A DNA stretch of 64,000 nt from Ypsolopha sequella (lineage: Eukaryota; Arthropoda; Insecta; Lepidoptera; Ypsolophidae). Each line of letters opens with the position of its first letter. Positions within the stretch are counted from its first letter, which is position 1. Below, piece after piece: positions 42,001 through 54,400 of the stretch. The notes below the pieces were generated by a model. It was not told the DNA's origin. It was given only the letters and a program-made list of their open reading frames with translations, and ran no database searches. The stretch is from assembly GCA_934047225.1 (NCBI GenBank), contig OW203985.1, positions 5,721,501 through 5,785,500 of the forward strand. The letters run 5' to 3'. The translations under genes and the position numbers were made by a program.

Positions 42001-42752
42001 TGAAATAAATAAAAATACCTTGAAAAAAATACAATATAACATTTATTCACATTTTTGTTTATTTGTATTTTATGTTCAAGATAGACATTTTCACAGGACG
42101 TTGGTGGCATCTGTCGCCTGTACTTTGTCCCACATTAAGTTTTCCCGATCCTGATAATTAAATCAGCCTCCGGAAGCGGGTTCCGTGCGGAAACTTTCTG
42201 CCATTTTGTGTACGCCGCCCCTAACTCGTAGTTCACTATAAAATAACTGGGTCTACATACCATAAGTTTCCTGCTACTGATTTAAAGAAAATTTTATGAC
42301 GAAGTTTCCGCTTTAATATCCCGAGAAGTAATTTTCTAAAGTAGTGGTATAGTTATTGAACTGAAAGAAAATATCAAGCTAAATGATGGTGTAAAACCGA
42401 AACCGGTCGGGTTAAATAAGCTTATAAACTGTGAAACGAGTGCAAGTGTATTTATTCATCATGTTGTTATCCAAGTTTCACAAAGTGCCGCCAATCGCAA
42501 GTATTAATCATGAAAGAAAATACGTATTTTATCAAAAGGAGCTCTAAAATTACTCTTCATGCCACGCAGAATTTTAGATCATCAAACGTGCATTTGATGG
42601 CAAACATGATTGGCATTTACACATTTATTAATATTGCCATAGAGATGAACTCAGTGGCAAAAACGTGCCAGTAAAATAATTTTTGCCGTAATTGACAAAA
42701 ATGCTGATTCAGACTCCGTTTCGAGGTACTTTAAGTTATATTCTGCAATATA

Positions 42753-43001
42753 CAAGGTGACTTTTTGATCATCATCCAAATTCATACTGGAGGCTTGATA
42801 AATGATCAGTATCTTGGATCAATAACAATTTTTGTGAAATTCCTAAAATGAAATTTCGGCTTCCCATAGAAATTCACTTCCAGTCCCGAGTGAGTCAAAA
42901 TTTCATTTTCCGAATTTCAACAAAATTGTTATTGATCCATGATACTAATCACTTACCAAGCCACCAGTATGAATTTGGATGATGATCAAAAAGTCACCTT
43001 G
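42753..43001. mobile_element. TA-flanked palindromic MITE, family A copy 4
   Basis: It is 249 bp, ends CAAGGTGACTTTTTGATC / GATCAAAAAGTCACCTTG, with TA on both sides. Confidence 0.88.
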
Positions 43002-43004
43002 TAT

Positions 43005-44190
43005 ATATTTTTTAAATTTTATTTGGAATGTTGCTCTTGTGGGCGAGTACCATCGCAAGTATCCAGCTACCGCCACATCATCTGAGCACCCTGTAAATTC
43101 CAACATGATGTAGGTATCTACCATTTTGCCTGTAACTACTCAGTGGGGGGTAAATAGTTCGGTTCATGATGTTCTATTGATTTCAGGGTTCCGCAATCTA
43201 TTACAGAAAACAGCATGTTTTGTGACCAGTTGACTACTGTGCAATGCAGTTTGACCTTCAGTCTATCAAATAAACTCGAATGTAAATGCTTGGGAAAGTC
43301 ACACAAAAAATAAATAAACAATTTGTGTAATTTGGTTCAATCCAATGCAATCGTAGAAAGTTTAACTCCAAACTAGTACAAGTACGATCTCTAATATAAG
43401 GTTTGTATTGAATATTTGTAAGAATATTAAATTTCAAAATATAAGGAGACTTTGTTTTAAGATCGCAATTAACTTTTTTTTAGTTATTTGCCTGATTCGG
43501 TTGTATGAGACATCTTATTTAGCCTTCAAGCAATACCTGCATAGCTAGCACTTCAGGAAGAAAACCTAAGAAAAAGCCCGATAAAACGTTGTTATTTCTT
43601 CATTTTGACAAGTAAACCAAGATGGAAGCTTTATTCTTCTTTAGCTAACATGGTGTCAAGATAAAAAAGCTGAAATGCATTACCGTTCGATATTCGGAGT
43701 TTACCTTTTTCAGGTAATTTCGAGACAGGATACCGAAGAGGCAGCGTTAAATTGGGGCTTCAGGTCCATTTGTGAGGTCACTTGGTCAGAGATGTCCTGA
43801 TAGATTTGCCTTAGTATTGTTGCCTGAATATAGAGTATTGTTGGCAGCTGCCCCGCCCCCCCTCAGCAGGTGCTCGGGCTTTCGAGCCAAAGAGTGAATA
43901 AAATAATGTTTTATGATTGCTCATATAAGTTTTATGTACTATTAGATTTCTTATTCTTACACCTTTCCCTTGCCTGCCCCCCCCAAAACAAAATCCTGGC
44001 TACGTCCTTGGTATTTTTTATTTTTATTAATTACATTTTTGTACATTTACATAAATATTTAAAACACTTTTTGACAAAGAGAACAGACATTGTATACAAA
44101 GGCGGCACTTGTTGCTTATAGCAATATCTGCCAGGCAATCTTCGGGTAGAAAGAAAAGACAATAAAAACCATCAACTTAAAAAAAAAGTT
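43005..44190. other. No gene recognised
   Basis: A C-rich run and the phrase ATCCTGGCTACGTCC at 43970-44010 look like a worn SINE or DNA-element end. The rest is unassigned. Confidence 0.4.
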
Positions 44191-44197
44191 TTTTTTA

Positions 44198-44540
44198 CGG
44201 CTATGTAAAAAACTAACATAAAAAGTAAGGCGACTTAGTAAGACGCCGCCGTGGATATTTGATTTAGTGCTTGCGAGTATATGTCGTGGTATGTTATATA
44301 TTTTTCAAGTCTATGTAAAATAATAACATAAAAGGTAAGACAACTTAGTAAGACCCCGTGGCTATTTGATTTAGTATTATACTTGCGAATATATGTCGTG
44401 GTATGTTATATTTTTTTCACGTCTATGTAAAAAACTAACATAAATATAAAGTATGACGACTTAGTTAGACGCCGCGCCGCGCCGTGGCTATTTGATTTAG
44501 TGTCATACTTGCGAGTACCTATCTATTTGTTGTGGTATAT
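44198..44540. repeat. Tandem repeat, three units of 110-112 bp
   Basis: CTATGTAAAA starts at 44201, 44311 and 44423. Each unit has ACTTAGT.AGAC, CCGTGG..ATTTGATTTAGT and ACTTGCGA.TAT. The third unit has an expanded GCCGC run. Confidence 0.8.
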
Positions 44541-44917
44541 TTTTATTTTATATTTTTTTTTACTTGTATACATGCTCGTATTTTTGAAATCTGAAATACT
44601 CGTATATTTTAATTATAGCAACTTATGCAATTATAGATGACTATTACCTGCAATGAGGTCAATCTGTAATTGGAACAAAGAAGATAATAATAATTGCAGA
44701 AAACTATACTTATTTATAATTAGTAAAACAAAACTTTCACCCTTTTCATTCATAACCCTCAAGGTAGTTATTAAAAAGAAACACTAAAAAGCACAATAAC
44801 ATCGAAAAGTGTGGTTCCCACAGAAAGCTTTTCGCTTTTGTTCAGTTTTGTTTAACAGCCATCACAACATTAGCGTCTCAGTTATTTTATTACTATACCT
44901 GAATGTTTAGTTTAGAG

Positions 44918-45229
44918 CAGGGTTTCTCAAAGTGGGGTACGTGAACCCCCAGGGGTTCGCTAGTAGATCGTAGGGGGTTCGTGACAAGATTTACGTTATG
45001 GCGGCTGACTCTAGCTCGTTCAACAAAATTGATCCTAAAAGCGACACAATTTGCGACAAGAAACAAGGATTCCCTATCACATTAACTAATTAACAACATT
45101 ACTTTGTGACTATATCATATAATTTAATATTAAAATAAAAAACTTTTACGGCGAGTTTTTTTTTAGGGGTTCGCAGTCGGCTTGGAAATTTTGTACGGGT
45201 ACGTGGGGCTATAAGTATGGGAAACCCTG
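44918..45229. mobile_element. hAT-type non-autonomous element, 312 bp, 8-bp target duplication
   Basis: The ends CAGGGTTTCTCAAAGTGGGG and, reversed, CAGGGTTTCCCATACTTATA are typical hAT termini. GTTTAGAG precedes and GTTTAGAA follows it (7 of 8 identical). No ORF. Confidence 0.88.
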
Positions 45230-45270
45230 GTTTAGAATATCAACCTGCTGTAACTGTGTTAGTACAGATG

Positions 45271-45436
45271 TTCTATCTCACAAAGTATGTTTAGCTATGG
45301 TTGTAGTAGTTGCATACCAACTTTTTCTAGTGTGCGTTACCGCGGCAGCGCTACAAAACGTGCAACACTCATAAAACGCGCTTATCTGTACACGACACTA
45401 CTACAATCATAGCCAAACGGACTTCGTGGGATAGAA
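45271..45436. mobile_element. MITE with inverted repeats, 166 bp
   Basis: TTCTATCTCACAAAGTATGT and TTAGCTATGGTTGTAGTAGT pair with ACTACTACAATCATAGCCAA and ACTTCGTGGGATAGAA. A half copy is at 34718-34815. Confidence 0.75.
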
Positions 45437-45439
45437 TAT

Positions 45440-48290
45440 CTATATTATGAAAGTGCTACTTCTTATGGCCCATAGATGGCGGTATTCAAGATATTAGAAA
45501 AATTTGTAATGAATTATGTAATTTCATTAAATGAAACCTCATGCTCTACTGCTCATACTGACCAACTTTACCAAGGAAAAAAAAACACGTTTCCTTACTA
45601 ATATTGACAATTAACTGTTATTTAATTGTATGGCCTGATTCAATTTTATTTTGGTTCGGGCGAATATGTTTCTCTTTGAGAACGTTGTTCTGTATGATAA
45701 GTACATTATTTGTTTAATTTTAAGATACCTGTTCATTTACATTCGATATGATATCAGGACTCGAAAACCCCATACAGATACATGTCCAGATTGTCCAGCC
45801 TTTTCTTGGGTCCGATCTCTCACTGTGAGGTTTGAGGAATACTTTATTATGTTTTAGGTCATCAAAATATATCATAAAATAAATTACTTGTAAAATATTT
45901 TTTCCTAACATTGCGTAAATAAACTGTGACGGCTGAACCCAGATGGCCGGAAAACTTGACGTGGGTTTGTTTTGAGTTTTCAATCCATAATATGTACGAG
46001 TATTATGTATTGATGCTGCTCCAAATCTGTGATTAGCGCCATAGACTAAGTATTACTACGTAATACATAGTCTTACACCCATAGTCTTAGACTATTAGAC
46101 TATTAGTCTTAGAGAGCCAATCAGAAACTTCAGATGACAATAAGGAAACCCGTCGTTGTGATTGCAGCAAAGTGGCTACATCTTTACTGCAAGCATGCCG
46201 TATTGCAGATTTACCAGCACAAGTGTTCGACCACATTAAGCAGAAGGTTTGACTAATGATGCCGTATTATTCACATGCTGAACCGTATAAGAGTCTAGCA
46301 GTTAAATAAATTGCACTGGCCCATGTCTAATGTGCCGCAGTGCATTCTTGGAGCAAAGGTATTTTATGTCTGTTCGATGAATCTGTACTATGTTTATAGG
46401 AATTTGAAATGTTCATACTAAAACCCTACTCACTGACTGATCATCAAAACCTGTAGGGTACTTCCCGGTCATCTACAATCTTGAATTTGTATAGCCCTAC
46501 TCGCACTTGACCGGTTTTTTATAGACTCTTTAGAAACATCTTTCGACTCTCTGATCATCAAGTGCTACAAAATTTAAAAAAGGTTAAATCGAAGCGAGAA
46601 AACTGTTTTGTTTTTCCCATGGGAAATATATAAAAAAAAAAAATTGTTTATTTACAAAAGGAAAAACTTATAGCTATACATAAATAAGTACACATTTTTA
46701 TTTTTTAAGGAAAAACTATACAAAACTAATACCTTGGCACCTGAGCTAAACCGAAAGATCTGTATTCCAGGTGCCAAAATAGTACGGTTTTGTTTACGTA
46801 TTAGGTAAATAATAATTATAATAATGTGGTAGTTGGAAGAAAAGGCTTTTAGCAATACTGACGAGTTCTCATGTAACACTCCAAGGCGTTTTCCTACCTT
46901 GTCTTTAATTTACATACAGTTTTAGTCATCACCAGCTTCTTTGATGAATAAATAACCTCAATGTTACCAGCCTTTTACCATGAATGGTATCATAGAGCTT
47001 ACAAGCGGATTTAAGGCTTTTTGGGACGTGCTAGCGAATTGATTAGCTACTAATTTCGAAGGCAGCCATCTTGAATTTTGTATCATATGATGTTATTTCG
47101 ATGTATGATGTCGATACGTGTATGTTACTGGTAATTCTCATATTACATGTAAGATGTTTTCTAGATTTTCTTCAAATTTCATAAGGGAGCAAAGCAAATA
47201 AAAACAAGATAATTCTTGTGTCTGTAATCTGAGCCCAAAACCGTGTCTATTTATTTATTTATTTTATTGTTATTTCAAAAATCAGTGTCGATCAGTTGTC
47301 ACTTAAAGGGTTATAATTGGATCTTGTTTCTAGTCACTTATAGTCTCCAGTACGATTTTGCGTTGTTGTCAAATAACAAAGAAAGATAATCTGAGTAACC
47401 ACTTATCGGAAGAGGAGAGCATGTGTAAACTATCAGTCATGAAACGCTATCTGTCGGTGCGGTGCCAGCAAATGGGTCGAGTATTTCTCCTCTCCACATA
47501 CCTCGCACAGTGCGCACGCCGCACCAGGAAACACTGCGACAATAAGACAAGAAAACGAACTAAAAGCTTCAGATAAAGGTGCCTACAGACAGAACAACAC
47601 TTCAGTGTACTACAGGTGTACTTCGGTGTAGATATATTTTAGATTACCTAAGCAAATAATAGAATGTGCAATGAAGCAACAGCAACCAAGGAAATATTAT
47701 TTAAAAAAATATTTGCGGGTATTAGCACTTAAGCATGTGGTTATCTATTTACTCCCTATATTTTTGGTCTTATAATTGGAAACATAATAAAATGCAGAAT
47801 ACTCCAGATGAATATCAACGGGGAACAAAATTTCTAAAGTGAATGTACCGAAATGACATGGAAATGCTAAAAGGGCCCTGCAGAAACGAAGAGCATCTAA
47901 AGTGATGATTTCTATGGAAGTGATGCTATAAGCGCTTTACTGCTAGAGTCATAAACTTCGTTCGTAACGAGTCTGATGTTAATGTTGACACTAAAAGCAA
48001 TCTCAAGGATAATGTGCCAGGATATTTGTCCATTCTGTAGCTACCCTATGACGGCGCGCGGCGCGGCGCCGGCGCAGCGAAACAGCTAAAAATAAAGGAA
48101 TCTTCGCTAGACAATGCCGGCACTGAGGTCGTGATGTGTCCGAGATATTCTAGTGATTTGTGGATTGTCCGCCTTGGGAGAGGGGGGTGGGGGGATCAGG
48201 GCCCGAGACACGAACAAATAGGCAAAGATTACGGTGCGACTTAAAATGGGATTCTACTGTTTTGTAGACTTTTTTGAAAACGTTGTAATT
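45440..48290. other. No gene recognised
   Basis: 46060-46115 has a cluster of TAGTCTTA/TAGACTAT repeats; 46488-46522 is a reversed end of the ACCGGTCAAGTGCGAGT repeat; 48050-48080 is an isolated GCGCGGCGCCGGCGC patch. Short open frames (for example 47358-47576) match no family I know. Confidence 0.4.
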
Positions 48291-48297
48291 CAAATTC

Positions 48298-49275
48298 AAA
48301 TTCAAATTCAAATAGTTTATTTTGCAAAGCAGGAATAGATATATACACTTTTTACACGTCAAATTTAATCTAATAAAGAAAATATATGTAATAGAATAAT
48401 AAATGTACATGAACTAAATTAAAGGTTTATTTAATTTATGTAGCAATATATTTACGATTAAAATGATAGGTAAAATATATATTATACAAGGTAAAATCCA
48501 ATCAGCCGCCCGAACCCATACCGGAGACCCGGCCAGGGACCAGGAACAAGGTTCAGTGATCACCAACCGAGCCCCCAGCACGAATCCAGGCGGCCGACCA
48601 AATCCCATCCTATATACTACATACTAATAGGTTACATATATAAATACATGCCTACCTCCGCCCATTCGATTAGTCTTGCTAAGAAGAAGGGCAAGAAACT
48701 TAGCAAGATCATGTCTTTTTTTCAACATAAAACTTATACTATACAATATATGACTTATATCTACTTTAACCAAGGGATAAGAAAATACAAGACAGTAGGA
48801 ATTCAGGTTAACGAAAAAAAGAAAAACATATATATCTTTGTCTACCTGTCTCATATAGTCCTTTTCCTTTTACAGTCTATAATCAATTAATGTTTACACC
48901 TTAGAGGAATCATAAGTTAAGAAATTATACTATTTAATTAAATTATAACTTACTACGAGTATCATTATCACTGTAACACCATGCTTCACCATCATCCAAA
49001 TATTCATTTATTTTATAATATGCCTTTTTCAATAGGCCCTGCTTAATATACAGTTTAAACTTATTCTCTGACAAAGTAAGGACCTCCTTTGGAAGTTTAT
49101 TGTAAAATCTTATACCATGTCCTACAAAAGAGGTACTCACCTTAGCGAGTCTGATTTTTGGAAAAGCCAGTTTATGCTTATTTCTGGTCTCCTTACAATG
49201 TTGCTTACCAAGCCTTGGGAAAGACTCAACAGAACATCTCGGAACGCTAGATCTGTAGACGTTTTTTTTAATTCA
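48298..49275 (-). mobile_element. Non-LTR retrotransposon (CR1/Jockey-like), 5'-truncated
   Basis: On the minus strand the C-terminal end of the reverse-transcriptase protein reads from about 49275 to a stop at 48943, followed by a long 3' untranslated region and a TTTGAA-repeat tail at 48290-48312. The untranslated region is shared with 14773-16490 and 41505-42000. Confidence 0.85.
48943..49266 (-). pseudogene. C-terminal fragment of a LINE reverse transcriptase
   Basis: The frame reads VPRCSVESFPRLGKQHC, then KHKLAFPKIRLAK, the characteristic GHGIRFYNKLPKEV and KKAYYKINEYLDD before the stop. GIRFYNKLP and AYYKINEYL are hallmarks of the C-terminus of CR1/Jockey-group LINE proteins. The catalytic part is absent. 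Confidence 0.8.
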
Positions 49276-49863
49276 GGAATGGTAGCAACTTTGGCATGTA
49301 GAAAAATTCAAAAAGTTGTTAATTACGTTACATTAAAATATCGTATTTAATGTTTACTTCCTTTTTCCTTTAAATTTTTCTATTGACTTATATTCATGAC
49401 GGTTTTTTTTTTTTTTTTACTTTGGTTCGTAACAATATTTGAGTGGTTTTCATGTCGACATCATCGATGAGACCTGGGATGAGGCGCGCTCGGCAAGAAA
49501 GTACCTTCTTTTAAAAGAATCTGAATTATAAATATCCAGAAAATCGGATGCCGCCTATAGGGATTCCCACACACATCACAGCTATACGGATATTATAGTT
49601 TCATGAGAAATATATCTGTAAATAGGTATATACCTAAACTGTAAGTTTAATTCAATTGATTTTAGCGTTTATTTATTGACCCTATCAACGTGACCATTGT
49701 CAACATCTTGCTGAAAATTCTCTATTTCCATCGGTTTTCAGCGCCCCATCTCCAGACAGCTAGTGTTTGACGCTGGACGCTCCAACCCTCCTAGGGTCCA
49801 CAATACAATTACATAATTAAGCTCAAAAAGCTGCCGTTCAAAGACACTCAGCTATTTACGCAA

Positions 49864-49900
49864 CGTCTACAGATCTAGCGTTCCGAGATGTTCTGTTTGT
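49864..49900 (+). repeat. Inverted copy of the truncated LINE end
   Basis: GTCTACAGATCTAGCGTTCC, continuing GAGATGTTCTGTT, is the exact reverse complement of 49229-49261 or nearly so. Confidence 0.8.
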
Positions 49901-49920
49901 TGTGTTTGTAAGGTTGCTGT

Positions 49921-50178
49921 TTTTAGGGTTCCGTACCTAAAGGGTAACCAACGGGACCCTATTACTAATACTCCACTGTCCGTCTGTCCGTTTGTCACCA
50001 GTCTGTATCTCATGAACCGTGATAGTTAGACAGTTGAAATGTTCACAAATGATGTATTTCTGTTGCCGCTACAACAAGAAATACAAAAAAACAGAAAAAA
50101 AATATTTAAGGGGGCTCTCATACAACAGACATGTTTTTTTTGCCGTTTTTATAGATAATGGTCACTTGGCCGGTTTTT
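49921..50178. repeat. Dispersed lepidopteran-type repeat starting AGGGTTCCGTACCTAAAGGG
   Basis: Recognisable blocks are GGACCCTATTACTAATACTC, TCATGAACCGTGATAG, GATGTATTTCTGTTGCCG and GGGGGCTCTCATACAACAG; it ends at a CACTTGGCCGGTTTTTTT. I recognise this as a common moth repeat but not its class. Confidence 0.6.
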
Positions 50179-50344
50179 TTTATAAGTAGTGCCTGATTTT
50201 GATTGTTGTGTCTTTTGAGAATATTAATTAAAATTATTGAAGATCTTTTTGTGTGCAATTTCTGTACTCACTTGTTTTCATAGTATTTACAAATATTTAA
50301 GAACATACTGCAATATTGAACATTTTCTCAATATACTTATCTAC

Positions 50345-50795
50345 TATTAAGGTGATATATCGTCCGTGCAAAGGTCCCCGTTACTCCAGGCGGAGAGACC
50401 CGCAGTGCGAGAGGGACGGAATCGGGAAAAATAGACAAAAAACATTTTTTTAATTAATACAAAATTAACTAAAATAGCTATGAAAATTTCCATAACCGGT
50501 AATTTAAGCATTGTTAAAACCCATCTTAAGAAATATTTTTGAAGTCTGAATGCTATCGCATTTTGTCAAAATATCAAAAAAAGTGTAAATTTAGACCTCA
50601 TTTCAATAATTATTTCTATCGAGTGAAATTTCTCAAATCGCGTTTCTGATAGTGCAAAATCTAGAAAAAGGTCCCAAAATTGTTATACTAATTTATTTAA
50701 CTTGGAACTTCTTTTCAACAGCAGATAAATAACTTCAAAAATTGTCGATTTTGACGGTATACCCTCTTAAAACGGACGGTGAGGTCCATAATTAA
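50345..50795. repeat. Dispersed repeat related to the interior of 58093-58663 and to 62820-63310
   Basis: The shared core is TTTCAATAATTATTTCTATC followed by GAG(T/C)(G/A)AA. It opens TTAAGGTGATATATCGTC and contains GTTAAAACCCATC. Confidence 0.5.
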
Positions 50796-51435
50796 AACGG
50801 ACGGTGAGGTCCATAAATAAATCGGCCGAAATGTTCATTTCCGTTAATATTTTCTTAATGTAACCTGTATGAATAAAATACATACTGAATTACATTGCAC
50901 AACATCAGTTACATCAAAAAGTCGGTGGTTATTAACTGACCGACCTTGACCAAGATAGTTACATGGTTTAGTTCCTAAACGGGAGCCGTTTAAAATTAAA
51001 TATTGCAAAATTGATCATAAAATTGATATAAAATTATAAACTGTATTTGCAAAAATACCGACTGTCGATTCTGGTGCCTGCGATATAATATCGATTACGA
51101 TAATTTTTAGAAGACGAACTTTAATGTATTTAATTTTCCATGTTTATAAATTCGAAATTATTGACGCCATATTTATTATTATTGCCATGAGCGCTTCGCA
51201 GTGGAAATCTAAACTAAAATTCACAATTTAATAATTATAATATGACCATCAAAATGAAGTAACTTCAGACAACCCCAGGTTTATATTTCTTAGATGTGTT
51301 TCAAGTTACACCAAGTGCCGACAATCGCAAGTATATATATTTTTTTAATATTTCTTAGTTATCTGAACAATAAAACGTAAGTTTGGCTGAAAACTCGGGT
51401 TTTATATTTAAAACATATTTAGTGTAGTTTGATCT

Positions 51436-51541
51436 TCCCCCTTATTGTCCAACTTTAACATCTAGAAATTACACGACTCATAATTTTTAGCCAATTTGAA
51501 ACATTTGAAAGCGATAGCGATAGATGTTGAAGTTTGGGCAG
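51436..51541. mobile_element. Second copy of the small MITE at 6305-6435
   Basis: CCCCTTATTGTCCAACTTTA with ACATCTA pairs with TAGATGTTGAAGTTTGGGCA. Confidence 0.65.
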
Positions 51542-51716
51542 GCTTCATCGGAAAGCCGCAACGTCCTAGCATTGTCAGGCAGATGATTTGTAATGCGACA
51601 AATCAAAAATTCATCTGCTACATTAGTAATCACAACTTGTTAAAATAAAGGAAAATTTATTTTTCAATATATTTTGGGATCTTCTATTTTATTTTAATAC
51701 ATTTAAGTATTATATT

Positions 51717-52035
51717 ACAGGTGGTAGAGCTGATGCCAGGCTCGACTGTGGAGGTACCACCATCTTACTTGGAGACCCCCTCCAAGTAATTCGGGGGAGA
51801 GTAAGAGGACAGCTCACAGGCAAAAAACCAGGAGGCCTACCATGCTTGAGACCGATGGATGGCGGTATATCCATCTCTAAAGCCGGGCCTTATATGGAAC
51901 AGACTGGTGACGGGCAGCGGCGTCACTGGTGCGAGGGTTCTGGCACCGCGCTCACCAACCCGCCTGCCCAGCGTGTGTGAGTATGGGCAATTCTTCCAGG
52001 ATGACCGCCGGGAGTGGCAAAGTCCTGGAAAGTCC
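51717..52035 (+). mobile_element. LINE 3'-region fragment, plus-strand copy of 8025-8390
   Basis: It holds GGTGGTAGAGCTGATGCCAG, TGGATGGCGGTATATCCATC, TTATATGGAACAGACTGGTG and GTGTGTGAGTATGGGCAATT in the family order. Confidence 0.65.
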
Positions 52036-52639
52036 ATATTTAATACTCGGATTTACGTGATATTTTAAAGTAGCATGAACAACATGCGCAATAAATTATG
52101 TCAGAATAGCCACCTCGATGTTAGCGAGAAAAATTGTTTCATTCATACGTTTAATTACTGTTTTGACATCTATTTTTTTTACATTAAATGGCTCCTATGA
52201 GGTATAATAATTATTTTAATGGAAAGAATTATACCCTCAGGCAAAATTTTATTGAACTATCGCTAATTAATTGTAATTATTAATAATTTCATTACTAAAC
52301 GACTAGCAATAAAGAAATTTATGATGAAATGGCGGTAGATAAATACATCAGCGGACATTTTACTTTTTTTTAAGTATTTTTAGAACTGCTTTTTTAGGGT
52401 TTTCACGTTGGAACCCTAAAACGAAATTAACAGGCGTGCTGCAAGCCGGTTGGATGTACCAATTATTTAATTAAGCCCATCAGGACGCGGACAATTTAAA
52501 AGGGACGACTAACTGAAAATTATTTAGAAGGAAATAAAATTACTCTCTTTAATGATGGTGGATGCGATTGGTCGATTTCCGACCTTGTTTTTTTTCTACG
52601 ATTCTACGTTATACTTCACTGTTTACACATCGTCGTGAC

Positions 52640-52720
52640 GTGAAGTACCTGAGGAAGCGGTCTCACCCACGTTTCACCGACGATTATTACACCCCATCGT
52701 GATGATATCTTACTATGTAT
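52640..52720 (-). repeat. SINE body fragment
   Basis: CTCACCCACGTTTCACCGAC and GATTATTACACCCCATCGTG are the reversed GTGAAACGTGGG body. Confidence 0.55.
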
Positions 52721-52792
52721 ACGAATATTTTGTGTGTAGTGATTAGAAATGATAAAATAAAATAATCACAAATAAATAAAAGCAAGATTATA

Positions 52793-53053
52793 CAAGGTGA
52801 ATTTTCGAACATCGTCCAAATTCATACTTGAGCCTTGGTAAGTGATTAGCGTCATGAACCAATAACGATTTTTGTAAAATTCATAAAACGAAATTTCGCC
52901 TCCCCGTAGTGATTCACTCAGGACTGGGCGTAAATTACTATGGGAAGTCGAAATTTCATGATACGAATTTCACAAAAACTGTTAACGATTCATGATGCTG
53001 ATCACTTACCAAGCCTCCAGTATGAATTTGGACGATGATCAAAAAGTCACCTT
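52793..53053. mobile_element. TA-flanked palindromic MITE, family A copy 5
   Basis: It is 261 bp, TA-flanked, with both arms complete (CAAGGTGAATTTTCGAAC / GATGATCAAAAAGTCACCTTG in part). Confidence 0.88.
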
Positions 53054-53107
53054 GTATAGGATTATATGTTTTTATAGCGAAATCCATCGCTTTGGATACT
53101 TTAATTA

Positions 53108-53245
53108 TTATTAAAGTGCATTACAAATTAACCTCGGTACCGCAGTCGTTAGCGCGCCTGTCAAGTAAGCAGGAGGTCGCAGGTTCAAATTCTAAAATAT
53201 TTGTACTGTTTATTTGTTTCTGATTGATTTCTAATTTATTTGTAA
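53108..53245 (+). mobile_element. tRNA-derived SINE within a small inverted repeat
   Basis: TACCGCAGTCGTTAGCGCGC resembles box A and GGTCGCAGGTTCAAATTC box B; an anticodon-like stem (CCTGT/GCAGG) can be drawn, but the loop lacks the invariant U33 and the acceptor stem is missing. TGCATTACAAATTA and TAATTTATTTGTAATGCA-like ends flank it. Confidence 0.6.
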
Positions 53246-53249
53246 TGCA

Positions 53250-54210
53250 CTCTAATAATAAGATTATATAGTTATGAATTTTGAAACATTTTTTCTGGAA
53301 GAATAAGACTGCCAATTGGCATAGATTAAATGTTAAGGTGTGTTAATTCGAAAACCATTTCGAGATTTAGGTTTAATAAGCCGTATTTTCGAAGTTTTGG
53401 TCTAAAAAACTTCATGATGATGAATATTTTTACGAAAAGGCTGCAATTTCCATTTGCCCTCGTGTGACGTCACATGAGTAATGGATGTTTAGAAATGTGT
53501 CCTTTGATATCAAGATAAATTTATAATAATTTGCTTCAGACTAATTTGACAGCTAGATGACAGATGAGTAGACAGACAGAGACAGACCACTTTTTTATAA
53601 GCAATCACACATCACAATCAATATAATGTCTAAAATTCTCAAGTGACAAAGGTCATCGGACAATTCTTTAAAAAATCATAAAAAAGAATGGTTAATTTAT
53701 ATGCCAAAATAATGAAAACTATGTCCTAAAATGGCGTATATTCTTTATAAAAAAATCTATTAAAAATTAAGCTATGGGAATAGCGCTTATAGTAATCAAT
53801 TTTGTATTGTCCTTTTTATTTGTATTCATATGAACAAGTACCTATTTTTTGTGAGTTAACTATTGTAACGTTATGTTATCTTGCTATCAAAGAAATACTT
53901 TGTAAAATAAAACACGCCAAATTATTTGTTACGATTCAGCAAAATAATTATTTATGAAATAGTCATTTCGAAGAGTCGGCAAAAGCCAATCTTGTTCGAT
54001 TTCATATTCCGTCGAGCCAAATATAAAGCTAATGGAAAAAGTCGAACAAAATACATGAGTTTTATTTTGGGAAACAATATCTTTAATCAATAAAGGATGG
54101 CAGAGTTACTGCCAAGTTCGGTAACTTTGGAAAAACTTGCCCGTTTCGATACGCAATAATATCCTAGCCAGCTAGACTGTTTGCAGATAACGCTTGTTTC
54201 AACCAGAAAA
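53250..54210. other. No gene recognised
   Basis: AT-rich, with no long open frame and no repeat that I can match in the window. Confidence 0.45.
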
Positions 54211-54218
54211 TTAATTAA

Positions 54219-54400
54219 GGCGTATGACCACGCTAAATAAGCAACTCGATGTGTGTCGGTACGAATATCAACGGAAACGACATTGAAATAATGTTCATTT
54301 CAGCGTGCCTTGAAAAGTGGCTGTTACGACAACCACTGCGTCTCCGGCTAGCGCAAAATAGGAGAAAATAATACTTTTCACATGGACGCCATGAACGGAA
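54219..54400. mobile_element. Fragment of the TTAA-flanked element family
   Basis: It follows TTAA at 54215-54218 and keeps GGAAACGACATTGAAATAA, AAGTGGCTGTTACGAC and ACTTTTCACATGGACG. Confidence 0.7.

Noticed and set aside
49565..49590. A VWE-like match for the missing SPN exon of Shank
   Set aside because: A stop follows three codons later and no splice sites fit.
53121..53195. A tRNA gene
   Set aside because: Boxes A and B are visible, but U33 is missing, the acceptor stem cannot pair and the tail is SINE-like.
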